Made by a program: the position numbers and the translations under genes. DNA of 64,000 nt from Pseudomonas sp. v388 (GTDB lineage: Bacteria > Pseudomonadota > Gammaproteobacteria > Pseudomonadales > Pseudomonadaceae), in contig NZ_RHQN01000009.1 in NCBI RefSeq assembly GCF_003935425.1, positions 62,001 to 126,000 on the forward strand, in the 5' to 3' direction. A model generated the notes under the pieces. That model was given only the letters and a program-made list of their open reading frames with translations, was not told the DNA's origin and made no database searches. Shown here one piece after another: positions 1-8,849 of the stretch. How positions within the stretch are numbered: position 1 is the first letter of the stretch; each line of letters opens with the position of its first letter.

Positions 1-276
1 GGTCAACGAGTGGTCGACGGTGGGTTGCAGGCTTACGTCGGCATCACCGTGCAACCACGCTCCGGCAAGGAAGTGCTGCGCAGGCTTGGCGCTCTGTCGC
101 AGGTTCAGCAACTGTGCGCGGTGAGCGGCGAGTTCGACTACGTGGCCTGGCTGCGCACCGACTCGCCGGAGCAGCTGGATGAACTGCTGGACCTGATCGG
201 CAGCGTGGAGGGTGTGGAGAAAACCACGACCTCGATCATTCTCAGCAGCAAGATAGATCGTGGGCAGCCGGTGTAA
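1..276 (+). CDS. Lrp/AsnC family regulator, C-terminal part (5' end cut by window)
   Basis: The reading frame is open from base 1 and ends at 276. The visible 91 residues form an RAM/AsnC ligand-binding domain: a beta strand with AYVGITV, then the family pattern in which an incoming signal is compared with a 'SGEFDYVAWLRT' strand, and a final 'VEGVEKTTTSIILS' strand. The N-terminal helix-turn-helix lies outside the window. The gene sits 140 bases upstream of davB on the same strand, and an Lrp-type gene occupies the same place in P. putida, so it probably senses lysine or a related amino acid and controls davBA. The ligand is inference. Confidence 0.85.
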   Translation, partial: GQRVVDGGLQAYVGITVQPRSGKEVLRRLGALSQVQQLCAVSGEFDYVAWLRTDSPEQLDELLDLIGSVEGVEKTTTSIILSSKIDRGQPV

Positions 277-416
277 TGCAATCGATAAGCGACAAAATGC
301 GTTTCTTGATCGTCACTTTGCAGCACATCCGATCACAATGACGGCACTTTGCGTCTTATTAACCAACCTGCGCTTCACTAGACTGTTGTTTTTCGCAGTC
401 GCCAGCAAGGTCGGTC

Positions 417-2096
417 ATGAAAACCAATCGCCATCCCGCAAACGGCAAGAAGCCGGTCACGATCTTCGGCCCTGATTTCCCTTTTCCCTTCGACGACTGG
501 ATCGAACATCCGGCCGGACTTGGCAGCATCCCGAAAGAAAATCTTGGCAGTGAAGTGGCGATTATCGGCGCCGGTATCGCCGGGCTGGTGGCCGCCTACG
601 AGCTGATGAAGCTGGGCCTCAAACCCGTAGTGTATGAAGCCTCGAAAATGGGTGGCCGCTTGCGCTCCCAGGAATTCGAAGGCGCCAAGGGCATCATCGC
701 GGAGCTGGGCGGAATGCGCTTTCCGGTGTCTTCCACCGCGTTCTTTCATTACGTCGACAAGCTGGGCCTGGAGTCCAGGCCCTTCCCCAATCCGCTGACG
801 GCGGCGTCCGGCAGCACCGTGATCGATCTGGAAGGCTCGACCCACTACGCGCAAATGCTCTCGGACCTGCCGGAACTGTTTCAAGAAGTCGCCGATGCCT
901 GGGCCGACGCGCTGGAGGCCGGCGCGCAGTTTTCCGATATTCAGCAAGCCATCCGCGACCGCGACGTCCCTCGCCTCAAAGCGCTATGGAACACGCTGGT
1001 GCCGCTGTGGGATGACCGCACATTTTACGACTTCGTCGCCACTTCCAAGGCGTTCGCCAAACTGTCGTTTACCCACCGTGAAGTATTCGGCCAGGTCGGG
1101 TTTGGTACGGGCGGCTGGGATTCTGATTTCCCCAACTCGATGCTGGAAATCTTTCGCGTGGTGATGACCAACTGCGACGAGCACCAACACTTGATCGTCG
1201 GTGGCGTACAGCAGGTGCCGGTGGGTTTGTGGAGTCATGTGCCGGAACGCTGTGTTCACTGGCCCGAGGGCACCAGCCTGTCGACGCTGCACCGTGGCGC
1301 GCCGCGGCCCGGCGTGAAACGTATCGCGCGCGCGGCGGACGGCACGCTGGCGGTGACCGACAATTGGGGCGACACCCGGCATTACGGCGCCGTGCTCACC
1401 ACCTGTCAAAGCTGGCTGCTGACCACGCAGATCGAATGCGAAGAGTCGCTGTTTTCGCAGAAGATGTGGATGGCCCTGGACCGCACCCGCTACATGCAGT
1501 CATCCAAGACCTTCGTGATGGTCGACCGGCCGTTCTGGAAGGACAAAGACCCGGAAACCGGCCGCGACCTGATGAGCATGACCCTGACTGATCGCCTGAC
1601 CCGCAGCACCTACCTGTTCGACAATGGCGACGACAAGCCGGGCGTGATCTGCCTGTCCTATTCGTGGATGAGCGACGCGCTCAAGATGCTGCCGCAGCCC
1701 ATCGACAAACGGGTCAGGCTGGCGTTGGATGCGCTCAAAAAGATCTACCCTAAAGTCGACATCGCGGCGCGAATCATTGGTGATCCGATCACGGTGTCGT
1801 GGGAAGCCGACCCGCATTTCCTCGGCGCGTTCAAAGGCGCATTGCCCGGCCATTACCGTTATAACCAGCGGATGTACGCGCACTTCATGCAGCAGGACAT
1901 GCCTGCCGAACAGCGCGGCATGTTCATCGCCGGCGATGATGTGTCCTGGACGCCGGCGTGGGTCGAAGGCGCGGTACAGACGTCGTTGAACGCAGTCTGG
2001 GGCATCATGACCCACTTCGGCGGCAAGACCCACGCCGAGAACCCCGGTCCCGGCGATGTATTCAACGATATCGGCCCCATTGCACTGGCCGACTGA
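417..2096 (+). CDS. davB: L-lysine 2-monooxygenase (flavin amine oxidase family)
   Basis: The product (559 aa) oxidatively decarboxylates L-lysine to 5-aminopentanamide, the first step of the aminovalerate route. A Rossmann FAD site G51-x-G53-xx-G56 follows an N-terminal extension, and 'EASKMGGRLRS' is the usual second FAD contact. The C-terminal 'GMFIAGDDVSWTPAWVEGAVQTS' region is the amine-oxidase FAD-binding end. Length and sequence match P. putida DavB as I remember it; relatives are often annotated tryptophan 2-monooxygenase, which is the main alternative. The ATG at 417 has AAGG about 8 bases upstream. davA follows after 15 bases, so the two are co-transcribed. Confidence 0.93.
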   Translation: MKTNRHPANGKKPVTIFGPDFPFPFDDWIEHPAGLGSIPKENLGSEVAIIGAGIAGLVAAYELMKLGLKPVVYEASKMGGRLRSQEFEGAKGIIAELGGMRFPVSSTAFFHYVDKLGLESRPFPNPLTAASGSTVIDLEGSTHYAQMLSDLPELFQEVADAWADALEAGAQFSDIQQAIRDRDVPRLKALWNTLVPLWDDRTFYDFVATSKAFAKLSFTHREVFGQVGFGTGGWDSDFPNSMLEIFRVVMTNCDEHQHLIVGGVQQVPVGLWSHVPERCVHWPEGTSLSTLHRGAPRPGVKRIARAADGTLAVTDNWGDTRHYGAVLTTCQSWLLTTQIECEESLFSQKMWMALDRTRYMQSSKTFVMVDRPFWKDKDPETGRDLMSMTLTDRLTRSTYLFDNGDDKPGVICLSYSWMSDALKMLPQPIDKRVRLALDALKKIYPKVDIAARIIGDPITVSWEADPHFLGAFKGALPGHYRYNQRMYAHFMQQDMPAEQRGMFIAGDDVSWTPAWVEGAVQTSLNAVWGIMTHFGGKTHAENPGPGDVFNDIGPIALAD

Positions 2097-2111
2097 AAAA
2101 AGGAAACCACC

Positions 2112-2912
2112 ATGCGCGTCGCGCTCTATCAATGCCCGCCACTGCCGCTGGACATCGCCGGCAACCTGATCCGCCTGCAACACCAGGCGCAAGCGGCGGT
2201 GCTGCAAGGCGCGCAATTGCTGGTCTGCCCCGAGATGTTCCTGACCGGCTACAACATCGGCAGCGAAGCGGTGGTGAAACTCGCCCAGCCGCGTGACGGC
2301 CTGGCGGCAGCTCAAGTGGCAGCCATCGCCCAAAGTGCCGGGATCGCCATTGTGTATGGCTATCCCGAACGGGGTGCCGACGACCAGGTGTACAACGCCG
2401 TGCAACTGATCGATGCCCGTGGTCATAGCCTGTGCAATTACCGCAAGACGCACCTGTTCGGCGAGCTGGATAAAGCCATGTTCGTGGCGGGTAAAGACGA
2501 CTTTCCGGTGGTCGAGCTGAACGGTTGGCGGCTGGGCCTGCTGATCTGCTACGACGTGGAGTTTCCCGAAAACGCGCGGCGTCTGGCACTGGCCGGTGCC
2601 GAGTTGATTCTGGTCCCAACCGCCAACATGGCGCCTTATGATTTTGTCTGCGAAGTCACGGTCCGCGCGCGAGCTTTCGAGAACCAGTGTTATCTGGTCT
2701 ACGCCAACTACTGCGGCAGCGAAGGCGACATTCACTACTGCGGGCTGAGCAGCATTTGCGCGCCGGACGGCAGCCGCGCGGCCTTGGCGCAACGGGACGA
2801 AACGCTGACGGTCGGCACACTGGATCACGGGCTGCTGGCCGAGTCCCGAGCGCTCAATACCTATTTCAATGATCGACGACCGGCGCTGTACGAGGCGTTG
2901 CGCAAACCCTGA
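2112..2912 (+). CDS. davA: 5-aminopentanamidase (nitrilase superfamily)
   Basis: This 266-aa amidase hydrolyses 5-aminopentanamide, the product of DavB, to 5-aminovalerate and ammonia. The nitrilase catalytic triad is visible as E41 (PEMFLTGYN), K112 (NYRKTHLF) and C146 (LLICYDVEFPENAR). The length is normal for a carbon-nitrogen hydrolase. An A-rich tract and AAAGGA sit just before the ATG. It follows davB closely, and the pair matches the known davBA order. The next gene, pqqF, starts 68 bases on and belongs to another pathway. Confidence 0.92.
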   Translation: MRVALYQCPPLPLDIAGNLIRLQHQAQAAVLQGAQLLVCPEMFLTGYNIGSEAVVKLAQPRDGLAAAQVAAIAQSAGIAIVYGYPERGADDQVYNAVQLIDARGHSLCNYRKTHLFGELDKAMFVAGKDDFPVVELNGWRLGLLICYDVEFPENARRLALAGAELILVPTANMAPYDFVCEVTVRARAFENQCYLVYANYCGSEGDIHYCGLSSICAPDGSRAALAQRDETLTVGTLDHGLLAESRALNTYFNDRRPALYEALRKP

Positions 2913-2925
2913 CCGCTCACGGTCA
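2910..2925 (+). other. Small hairpin at the end of davA
   Basis: TGACCG-CTCA-CGGTCA forms a perfect six-base stem that includes the davA stop codon. There is no T-run, so it is at most a weak terminator or an mRNA end stabiliser. Confidence 0.4.
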
Positions 2926-2980
2926 ACGCGAGTTATCCGCTAGCATGGCGTCCTGTCACCAACGCCTTTCGGAAGCGGTC

Positions 2981-5386
2981 ATGCCTGTGCTGAATTCCCC
3001 TGACACCGAGCGACTCACGCTGGGCAACGGCTTGAACGTGGTGCTGTGTCACGCACCCAGGCTCAGGCGAGCGGCGGCATCGATACGGGTAGCGGCGGGT
3101 AGCCATGACGTCCCGGCCCGATGGCCAGGCCTGGCACACTTCCTGGAACATCTGTTTTTCCTTGGCACCTTGCGCTTTGCCGGTGAGCAGAACCTGATGG
3201 CATTCGTGCAGCGCCACGGCGGGCAAATCAATGCCAGCACCCGCGAACGCACCACCGATTTCTTCTTTGAACTGCCGACAGCGGTGTTTGCCGATGGCGT
3301 CGAGCGCCTGTGCGACATGCTCGCTCACCCGCGCATGGACCCGGCCGAGCAGTTGCGTGAGCGCGAAGTGCTGCATGCCGAGTTCATCGCCTGGAGCCGC
3401 GACGCTGAAGCGCGTGATCACGCAGCCTTGCTGGCGCCGGTCAACGCGCAGCATCCGCTTCGAGGTTTTCATGCGGGTAACCGCTATAGCCTGGCGGTGC
3501 CCAATCCGGCATTTCAGCAGGCACTGAACGACTTTTATCGCCGTTTCTATCAGGCCGGACAGATGACCTTGTGCCTGAGCGGGCCACAGCCCCTGGCTGA
3601 GTTACGGGAACTGGCTCAACAGCAGGGTGCGTTGTTCTTTGCCGGGAGACCAATTGCCAGACACGCGCCTGCGCCGTTGCTTTCCGCGTGTCTGGATGAG
3701 CCTTCTCGCCAGCAAACTGGCCCCTGCGCAAGTCAGCGTCGCTTTCATCTGCTGTTCGCCTGCGAAAGCCTGCCGTCAAAAGCCGAAGAAGCCGTGGCGT
3801 TTATATGTCACTGGCTCAATACCCCGAAACCCGGAGGGTTGATTGCCGAACTGGTCGACAGAGGCCTGATCCGCTCACTGAAGGCCGCGTCGGTGTACCA
3901 GTTCGACGGCCAGTTGCTGTTGGATATCGATCTTCAAGGCACCGCCCCAGGCGAGCAAAGCGCCGTCGCTCAGTTGTTCTTCAGCTGGCTGGCGTTCTTC
4001 AAGGAGCAATGGCCGGCGTTGGTCGCCGAGTTCGATGCCGTGCAGCAGCGTCGGTTGCAGACCAGCGGCGCGCTGGAGCTGGCGCATCATTATTCGCGCG
4101 ACCTGCCTGGCGTATTGAGCCACGAGGGCGGCGTGGCGCTTGAAGCGTTGATCGCCCAGTTGACGCCCGCCTCCTTGCTCACCCGCCACGCACTCCAAGG
4201 CTATGCAGGTACGCCTGTGAATTGGCAGCTCCCGCCACCCAACCCGTTCCTGCAATCGGCACCCTGCGCCACGTTATTCCCGAGCCCGGCTGATTCAGTG
4301 GTTTTCCATCGCGCCCTGCCGACACCCGGCGATGAAGCGGCGATTTATCTACGCTGGCAATTGCGAGAACCCCAACCGCACGTGTGGCGGCTGATCAATG
4401 AGGGCTTGCTGGCGATAGCCGAAGATGCCCGGCAAGCCGGAACTAGCCTGTCCTTCAGCGCTTACGGCCCTTACTGGGAAATCAAGCTGACCGGCATTCG
4501 CCAGCCGATGGCCGCCATCCTCGAGCATGCCTTACGCCACATGGCACAGGCCGACGCATCGTCCCAGGCCCGATCCCAGACCGCCGACAACGAGCCGCCT
4601 CCAATACCGATCCGCCAGTTACTCAAGGTACTGCCCGATCGTTTCCTGGCGTCCCCGACCCTTTCTCAAGTGGAGGACTCGCCAGGGATCTGGACCGATG
4701 CTCGGTGGCTGGCGTTTGCCGTTGGTCTACCGCAGGCCGACGAACCCTCGATCAATGCTGTTTTGAGCCTGACGCCTGGCACTGTGCAGGCCGAGTCTTC
4801 GCGGTCTGTGAATCTGCAATCAGGCCGAGGCTGGTTCCACGAAGCCACAGATTCATCCGAGGACGCCGTGCTGGTGTTCTGCCCCACGCCACGTGCATCC
4901 ATCGCAGACGAAGCCGCATGGCGCATGCTCGGTCACTTGCTGCAAGGCCCGTTTTATCAACGGTTACGCGTCGAACTGCAATTGGGTTACGCGGTGTTCA
5001 GCGGCTTGCGCCAGATCAGTGGGCGGACCGGCTTGCTGTTCGGGGTTCAGTCTCCTGCCTGCGGCACCGAGCAGTTGCTGCGGCATATCGAGACATTTAT
5101 TGACGAGACTGCGCAGCAGGTAGCGGCCAGCGATCTGGCGACGCAAAAGCGCGCCTTGATCGCGCAGTTCGATCCGCTGGGCCTGCCGAACGAGCAATTG
5201 GCCGCGCTGCTTTGGCACGCGCATCTGGCGGGCCATGACGGCGACTATCTCTCGCATCTGGAGAGCGCGCTGGCAGCGCTGGATTACACGACATTGCTTG
5301 AAGCCGCTCGTAACCTGGCCGATGCGCGGGCCGGTTGGCTGATCCTGGCCAATCGCCCGGCACCCGGATCGTTACCTGAACGGTAA
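2981..5386 (+). CDS. pqqF: PqqF, M16-family zinc metalloprotease of PQQ synthesis
   Basis: The product is an 801-aa M16 (pitrilysin/insulinase) peptidase, expected to cut the modified PqqA peptide with PqqG-type partners. The inverted zinc motif H53-F-L-E-H57 is present, with the downstream acidic segment 'HAEFIAWSRDAEARDHA' as expected for the third ligand. Two halves of the M16 fold are visible, the C-terminal half being divergent. I chose the ATG at 2981 because CGGAAG lies just upstream; an in-frame ATG at 2945 would add 12 residues. An unusual feature lies at about residues 242-249: the coding DNA there (3706-3727) is almost identical to the REP palindrome at 40263-40284. Confidence 0.9.
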   Translation: MPVLNSPDTERLTLGNGLNVVLCHAPRLRRAAASIRVAAGSHDVPARWPGLAHFLEHLFFLGTLRFAGEQNLMAFVQRHGGQINASTRERTTDFFFELPTAVFADGVERLCDMLAHPRMDPAEQLREREVLHAEFIAWSRDAEARDHAALLAPVNAQHPLRGFHAGNRYSLAVPNPAFQQALNDFYRRFYQAGQMTLCLSGPQPLAELRELAQQQGALFFAGRPIARHAPAPLLSACLDEPSRQQTGPCASQRRFHLLFACESLPSKAEEAVAFICHWLNTPKPGGLIAELVDRGLIRSLKAASVYQFDGQLLLDIDLQGTAPGEQSAVAQLFFSWLAFFKEQWPALVAEFDAVQQRRLQTSGALELAHHYSRDLPGVLSHEGGVALEALIAQLTPASLLTRHALQGYAGTPVNWQLPPPNPFLQSAPCATLFPSPADSVVFHRALPTPGDEAAIYLRWQLREPQPHVWRLINEGLLAIAEDARQAGTSLSFSAYGPYWEIKLTGIRQPMAAILEHALRHMAQADASSQARSQTADNEPPPIPIRQLLKVLPDRFLASPTLSQVEDSPGIWTDARWLAFAVGLPQADEPSINAVLSLTPGTVQAESSRSVNLQSGRGWFHEATDSSEDAVLVFCPTPRASIADEAAWRMLGHLLQGPFYQRLRVELQLGYAVFSGLRQISGRTGLLFGVQSPACGTEQLLRHIETFIDETAQQVAASDLATQKRALIAQFDPLGLPNEQLAALLWHAHLAGHDGDYLSHLESALAALDYTTLLEAARNLADARAGWLILANRPAPGSLPER
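3706..3727 (+). repeat. REP-like sequence inside pqqF
   Basis: These 22 bases differ at only two positions from one arm of the intergenic REP pair at 40263-40284. The element is read in frame inside pqqF, encoding a short S-R-Q-Q-T-G-P-C stretch in a loop region. No second arm is obvious nearby. Confidence 0.6.
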
Positions 5387-5522
5387 CGGTCTTTCATGAA
5401 GATTCTGACACTACTGAATTGTTAAATTGAGTAACATAGCTCCCTAACCATCTGAACGTATTCCCGCGCGGATGCACTAAGATGATGTCACTCACCGTTG
5501 CAATCACATGAAGGAGTCTCCT

Positions 5523-5597
5523 ATGTCGTGGACTAAACCTGCTTACACTGATCTGCGTATCGGCTTCGAAGTCACCATGTACTTCGCTAGCCGTTGA
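5523..5597 (+). CDS. pqqA: PqqA, precursor peptide of pyrroloquinoline quinone
   Basis: This 24-codon gene encodes the ribosomal precursor peptide of PQQ. The glutamate and tyrosine that become the cofactor are E16 and Y20 in the conserved E-V-T-M-Y core, and the peptide starts [12 protein letters not shown] as in other pseudomonads. AAGGAGTC lies just upstream of the ATG. It is too short for ordinary gene finding. A strong hairpin follows at 5613, separating it from pqqB and probably giving more pqqA transcript than the rest of the operon. Confidence 0.96.
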
Positions 5598-5612
5598 TTA
5601 CAACGCGCTGGA

Positions 5613-5638
5613 AAGCCTCGGTTCGCCGGGGCTTTTTT
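5613..5638 (+). terminator. Hairpin with T-run between pqqA and pqqB
   Basis: The stem AAGCCTCGG/CCGGGGCTT closes on a TTCG loop and is followed by six T residues. It has the form of an intrinsic terminator placed inside the pqq operon, 16 bases after pqqA. Partial read-through would make pqqB-E expression lower than pqqA, which fits the need for excess peptide. Confidence 0.85.
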
Positions 5639-5718
5639 ATTAGTGGCAAACAGAGAGCCTTCAGGAGCGCGCCGGCGTTCTGGTCGCAGATAGAACTTCA
5701 AGTCGTTAGGAAGCTGAC

Positions 5719-6630
5719 ATGTACATCCAGATTCTAGGTTCCGCCGCCGGCGGCGGTTTCCCGCAGTGGAACTGCAACTGCGTCAACTGCGCAGGTTTTC
5801 GTGACGGCAGCCTGCGGGCCACGGCGCGCACGCAATCGTCCATCGCGATCTCCGACGATGGCGTGAACTGGGTGCTGTGCAACGCGTCGCCGGACATCCG
5901 TGCCCAGCTGCAAGGCTTCGCCCCGATGCAACCGGGCCGCGCACTGCGAGACACCGGCATCAGCGCCATCGTGCTGATGGACAGCCAGATCGACCACACC
6001 ACCGGCCTGCTCAGCCTGCGCGAGGGCTGCCCGCATGAAGTCTGGTGTACCGACATGGTCCACGAAGACCTGAGCACCGGCTTCCCGCTCTTCGAAATGC
6101 TCAAGCACTGGAACGGCGGCCTGAAATGGAACCGGATCGAGCTGCAAGGCAGCTTCACGATCCCGGCCTGCCCCAACCTGCGTTTCACGCCGTTCCCGCT
6201 GCGCAGCGCCGCGCCGCCCTATTCGCCGCACCGCTTCGATCCGCATCCGGGCGACAACATCGGCCTGATCGTCGAAGACACGCGCACCGGCGGCAAACTG
6301 TTCTATGCACCGGGCCTGGGCAAGGTCGATGACGCGCTGCTGGAGAAAATGCACGCGGCCGACTGCCTGCTGGTGGACGGCACGATGTGGGACGACGACG
6401 AAATGCAGCGGCGCGGCGTCGGCACCCGCACCGGTCGGGAGATGGGCCATATGGCTCAGAATGGGCCTGGCGGCATGCTGGAAGTGCTGCAGGCCTTCCC
6501 CGAGCAGCGCAAGGTGCTGATCCACATCAACAACACCAACCCGATTCTCGACGAAGACTCTCCAGAACGCGCCGAACTGGCCCGTCGCAACGTCGAAGTG
6601 GCGTTTGACGGCATGAGCATTGAGCTGTAG
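5719..6630 (+). CDS. pqqB: PqqB, metallo-beta-lactamase-fold protein of PQQ synthesis
   Basis: The 303-aa protein starts with [19 protein letters not shown], the hallmark of PqqB, and has a metallo-hydrolase fold with '[15 protein letters not shown]' in place of the canonical HxHxDH and '[13 protein letters not shown]' near the C-terminus. PqqB is thought to hydroxylate the tyrosine of the excised dipeptide before PqqC acts. The ATG at 5719 has TAGGAAG upstream. pqqC follows after 26 bases. Confidence 0.96.
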   Translation: MYIQILGSAAGGGFPQWNCNCVNCAGFRDGSLRATARTQSSIAISDDGVNWVLCNASPDIRAQLQGFAPMQPGRALRDTGISAIVLMDSQIDHTTGLLSLREGCPHEVWCTDMVHEDLSTGFPLFEMLKHWNGGLKWNRIELQGSFTIPACPNLRFTPFPLRSAAPPYSPHRFDPHPGDNIGLIVEDTRTGGKLFYAPGLGKVDDALLEKMHAADCLLVDGTMWDDDEMQRRGVGTRTGREMGHMAQNGPGGMLEVLQAFPEQRKVLIHINNTNPILDEDSPERAELARRNVEVAFDGMSIEL

Positions 6631-6656
6631 AGATCAACATCAGACAAGGAATCGAT

Positions 6657-7412
6657 ATGAGCGAAGTCACTGCGCTGTCCCCCGCCGAATTCGAGAAGGC
6701 TCTGCGCGCCAAAGGTGCCTATTACCACATTCATCACCCTTATCACGTGGCGATGTATGACGGTCGGGCGACACGCGAGCAGATCCAGGGCTGGGTCGCC
6801 AACCGCTTTTACTATCAGGTGAACATCCCGCTCAAGGACGCTGCGATCCTGGCCAACTGCCCGGACCGCGAAGTCCGTCGCGAGTGGATTCAGCGCCTGC
6901 TGGATCACGACGGAGCGCCCGGTGAAGACGGCGGCATCGAAGCCTGGCTGCGCCTTGGACAGGCCGTAGGGCTGGACCCTGACCAGATGCGCTCGCAAGA
7001 GCTGGTTCTGCCCGGCGTGCGCTTCGCCGTTGACGCCTATGTGAATTTCGCCCGCCGCGCCAATTGGCAGGAAGCGGCGAGCAGCTCATTGACCGAGCTG
7101 TTCGCACCGCAGATCCACCAGTCGCGCCTGGACAGCTGGCCCCGGCACTACCCCTGGATCGACCCGACCGGCTATGAATATTTCCGCACGCGCCTGGCGC
7201 AAGCCCGCCGCGATGTCGAACATGGCCTTGCGATCACGCTGGAGCACTACACTACATACGAGAGCCAGCAGCGGATGCTGGAAATCCTGCAGTTCAAGCT
7301 CGACATTTTGTGGAGCATGCTGGACGCCATGAGCATGGCCTACGAGCTGAACCGCCCGCCGTATCACAGCGTTACAGACCAACGGGTCTGGCATAAGGGG
7401 ATTGTTCTATGA
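6657..7412 (+). CDS. pqqC: PqqC, pyrroloquinoline-quinone synthase
   Basis: This 251-aa all-helical oxidase of the TenA/HO-like fold carries out ring closure and the final oxidation that yields PQQ. The sequence '[33 protein letters not shown]' near residues 22-54 and '[12 protein letters not shown]' near the end are family hallmarks. AAGGAATCG precedes the ATG. Its stop overlaps the pqqD start (ATGA), so translation is coupled. Confidence 0.96.
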   Translation: MSEVTALSPAEFEKALRAKGAYYHIHHPYHVAMYDGRATREQIQGWVANRFYYQVNIPLKDAAILANCPDREVRREWIQRLLDHDGAPGEDGGIEAWLRLGQAVGLDPDQMRSQELVLPGVRFAVDAYVNFARRANWQEAASSSLTELFAPQIHQSRLDSWPRHYPWIDPTGYEYFRTRLAQARRDVEHGLAITLEHYTTYESQQRMLEILQFKLDILWSMLDAMSMAYELNRPPYHSVTDQRVWHKGIVL

Positions 7413-7687
7413 AGAAGTTCGATCGTCACCTCGTTCCTACCTGGCGCCAGGGCTATCGTTTTCAGTATGAAGATGCCCAGGACCGTTATGTGCTGCTCTA
7501 TCCGGAAGGCATGATCCAGCTCAACCAGAGCGCCGGCTGGATCGGAAACCTGATCGATGGGCAACGTTCGATCGCACAGGTCATCGACACGCTGGAACAG
7601 ATGATTCCCAACATTCCCGAACTGGGAACCGACGTCGACGATTTCATGAAAGTGGCCCACGAAAAGCACTGGATCAACCTTGACTGA
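7409..7687 (+). CDS. pqqD: PqqD, PqqA peptide chaperone
   Basis: PqqD (92 aa) is the small RiPP-recognition protein that binds PqqA and presents it to the radical SAM enzyme PqqE. The '[25 protein letters not shown]' region around residues 30-55 is the winged-helix recognition element, and the C-terminal 'EKHWIN' is typical. It overlaps pqqC by four bases and may overlap the pqqE start. Confidence 0.95.
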   Translation: MKKFDRHLVPTWRQGYRFQYEDAQDRYVLLYPEGMIQLNQSAGWIGNLIDGQRSIAQVIDTLEQMIPNIPELGTDVDDFMKVAHEKHWINLD

Positions 7688-8849
7688 CCATGTATTGACG
7701 ACACCCAACCCGCTGATGCCACCCAGGCCGGCAACCGGCCTGCCGTTGTGGCTGCTGGCCGAGCTGACTTACCGCTGCCCGCTGCAATGCCCGTATTGCT
7801 CCAATCCGTTGGACTTTGCCAAACAAGGGCAGGAGCTGACCACCGAGCAGTGGTTCAAGGTCATGCGCGAAGCCCGGCAAATGGGCGCGGCACAGATCGG
7901 TTTTTCCGGCGGCGAACCGCTGGTGCGCCAGGATCTGGCCGAGCTGATCGCCGAAGCCCGGCGCCTGGGCTTCTACACCAATCTGATCACCTCCGGCATC
8001 GGCCTGACCGAGCAGAAGATCATCGACTTCAAGAAGGCCGGGCTGGACCACATCCAGATCAGTTTTCAGGCCAGCGACGAGCAGGTGAACAACATGCTTG
8101 CCGGGTCGAAGAAAGCCTTCGCGCAAAAACTGGAAATGGCCCGGGCAGTCAAGAAGCACGGCTACCCGATGGTGCTCAACTTCGTGACCCACCGGCACAA
8201 CATCGACCGCATCGACCGCATCATCGAGCTGTGCCTGGCGCTGGAAGCCGATTTTGTGGAGCTGGCGACGTGTCAGTTCTACGGCTGGGCGCACCTGAAT
8301 CGGGTTGGCCTGCTGCCCACCAAGGACCAACTGGTGCGGGCCGAAGCGGTCACTAATCAGTACCGCGACAAACTCGCAGCCGAAGAACACCCGTGCAAGC
8401 TGATCTTCGTTACGCCCGATTATTACGAAGAGCGCCCCAAAGGTTGCATGAACGGCTGGGGCAGCATCTTCCTGACCGTCACGCCGGACGGCACCGCCCT
8501 GCCCTGTCATGGCGCCCGACAGCTGCCGATCCAGTTTCCCAACGTGCGTGAACACAGCATGCAGCACATCTGGTACGACTCGTTCGGCTTCAATCGCTTT
8601 CGTGGCTACGACTGGATGCCTGAGCCGTGCCGCTCATGTGACGAGAAGGAAAAGGACTTCGGCGGCTGCCGGTGCCAGGCGTTCATGTTGACCGGCGATG
8701 CCGCCAACGCGGACCCGGTGTGCAGCAAATCCCCGCATCACCAGATCATCACCCAAGCGCGCGACGAAGCAGAAACAGCCACCCAAACCATTGAGCAGTT
8801 GGCCTTCCGCAATGACCGAAATTCACGCCTCATCGCAAAATCCTCCTGA
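7680..8849 (+). CDS. pqqE: PqqE, radical SAM PqqA glutamate-tyrosine cross-linking enzyme
   Basis: This 389-aa radical SAM enzyme joins E16 and Y20 of PqqA by a carbon-carbon bond. The SAM cluster motif C33-x3-C37-x2-C40 is in '[10 protein letters not shown]', and the C-terminal SPASM cysteines are visible in 'LPCHGARQ' and '[21 protein letters not shown]'. The start is uncertain: TTG at 7680 overlaps pqqD by eight bases and keeps coupling, while the first in-frame ATG is at 7716 and has no clear ribosome site. The next gene overlaps its 3' end. Confidence 0.93.
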   Translation: MTDHVLTTPNPLMPPRPATGLPLWLLAELTYRCPLQCPYCSNPLDFAKQGQELTTEQWFKVMREARQMGAAQIGFSGGEPLVRQDLAELIAEARRLGFYTNLITSGIGLTEQKIIDFKKAGLDHIQISFQASDEQVNNMLAGSKKAFAQKLEMARAVKKHGYPMVLNFVTHRHNIDRIDRIIELCLALEADFVELATCQFYGWAHLNRVGLLPTKDQLVRAEAVTNQYRDKLAAEEHPCKLIFVTPDYYEERPKGCMNGWGSIFLTVTPDGTALPCHGARQLPIQFPNVREHSMQHIWYDSFGFNRFRGYDWMPEPCRSCDEKEKDFGGCRCQAFMLTGDAANADPVCSKSPHHQIITQARDEAETATQTIEQLAFRNDRNSRLIAKSS

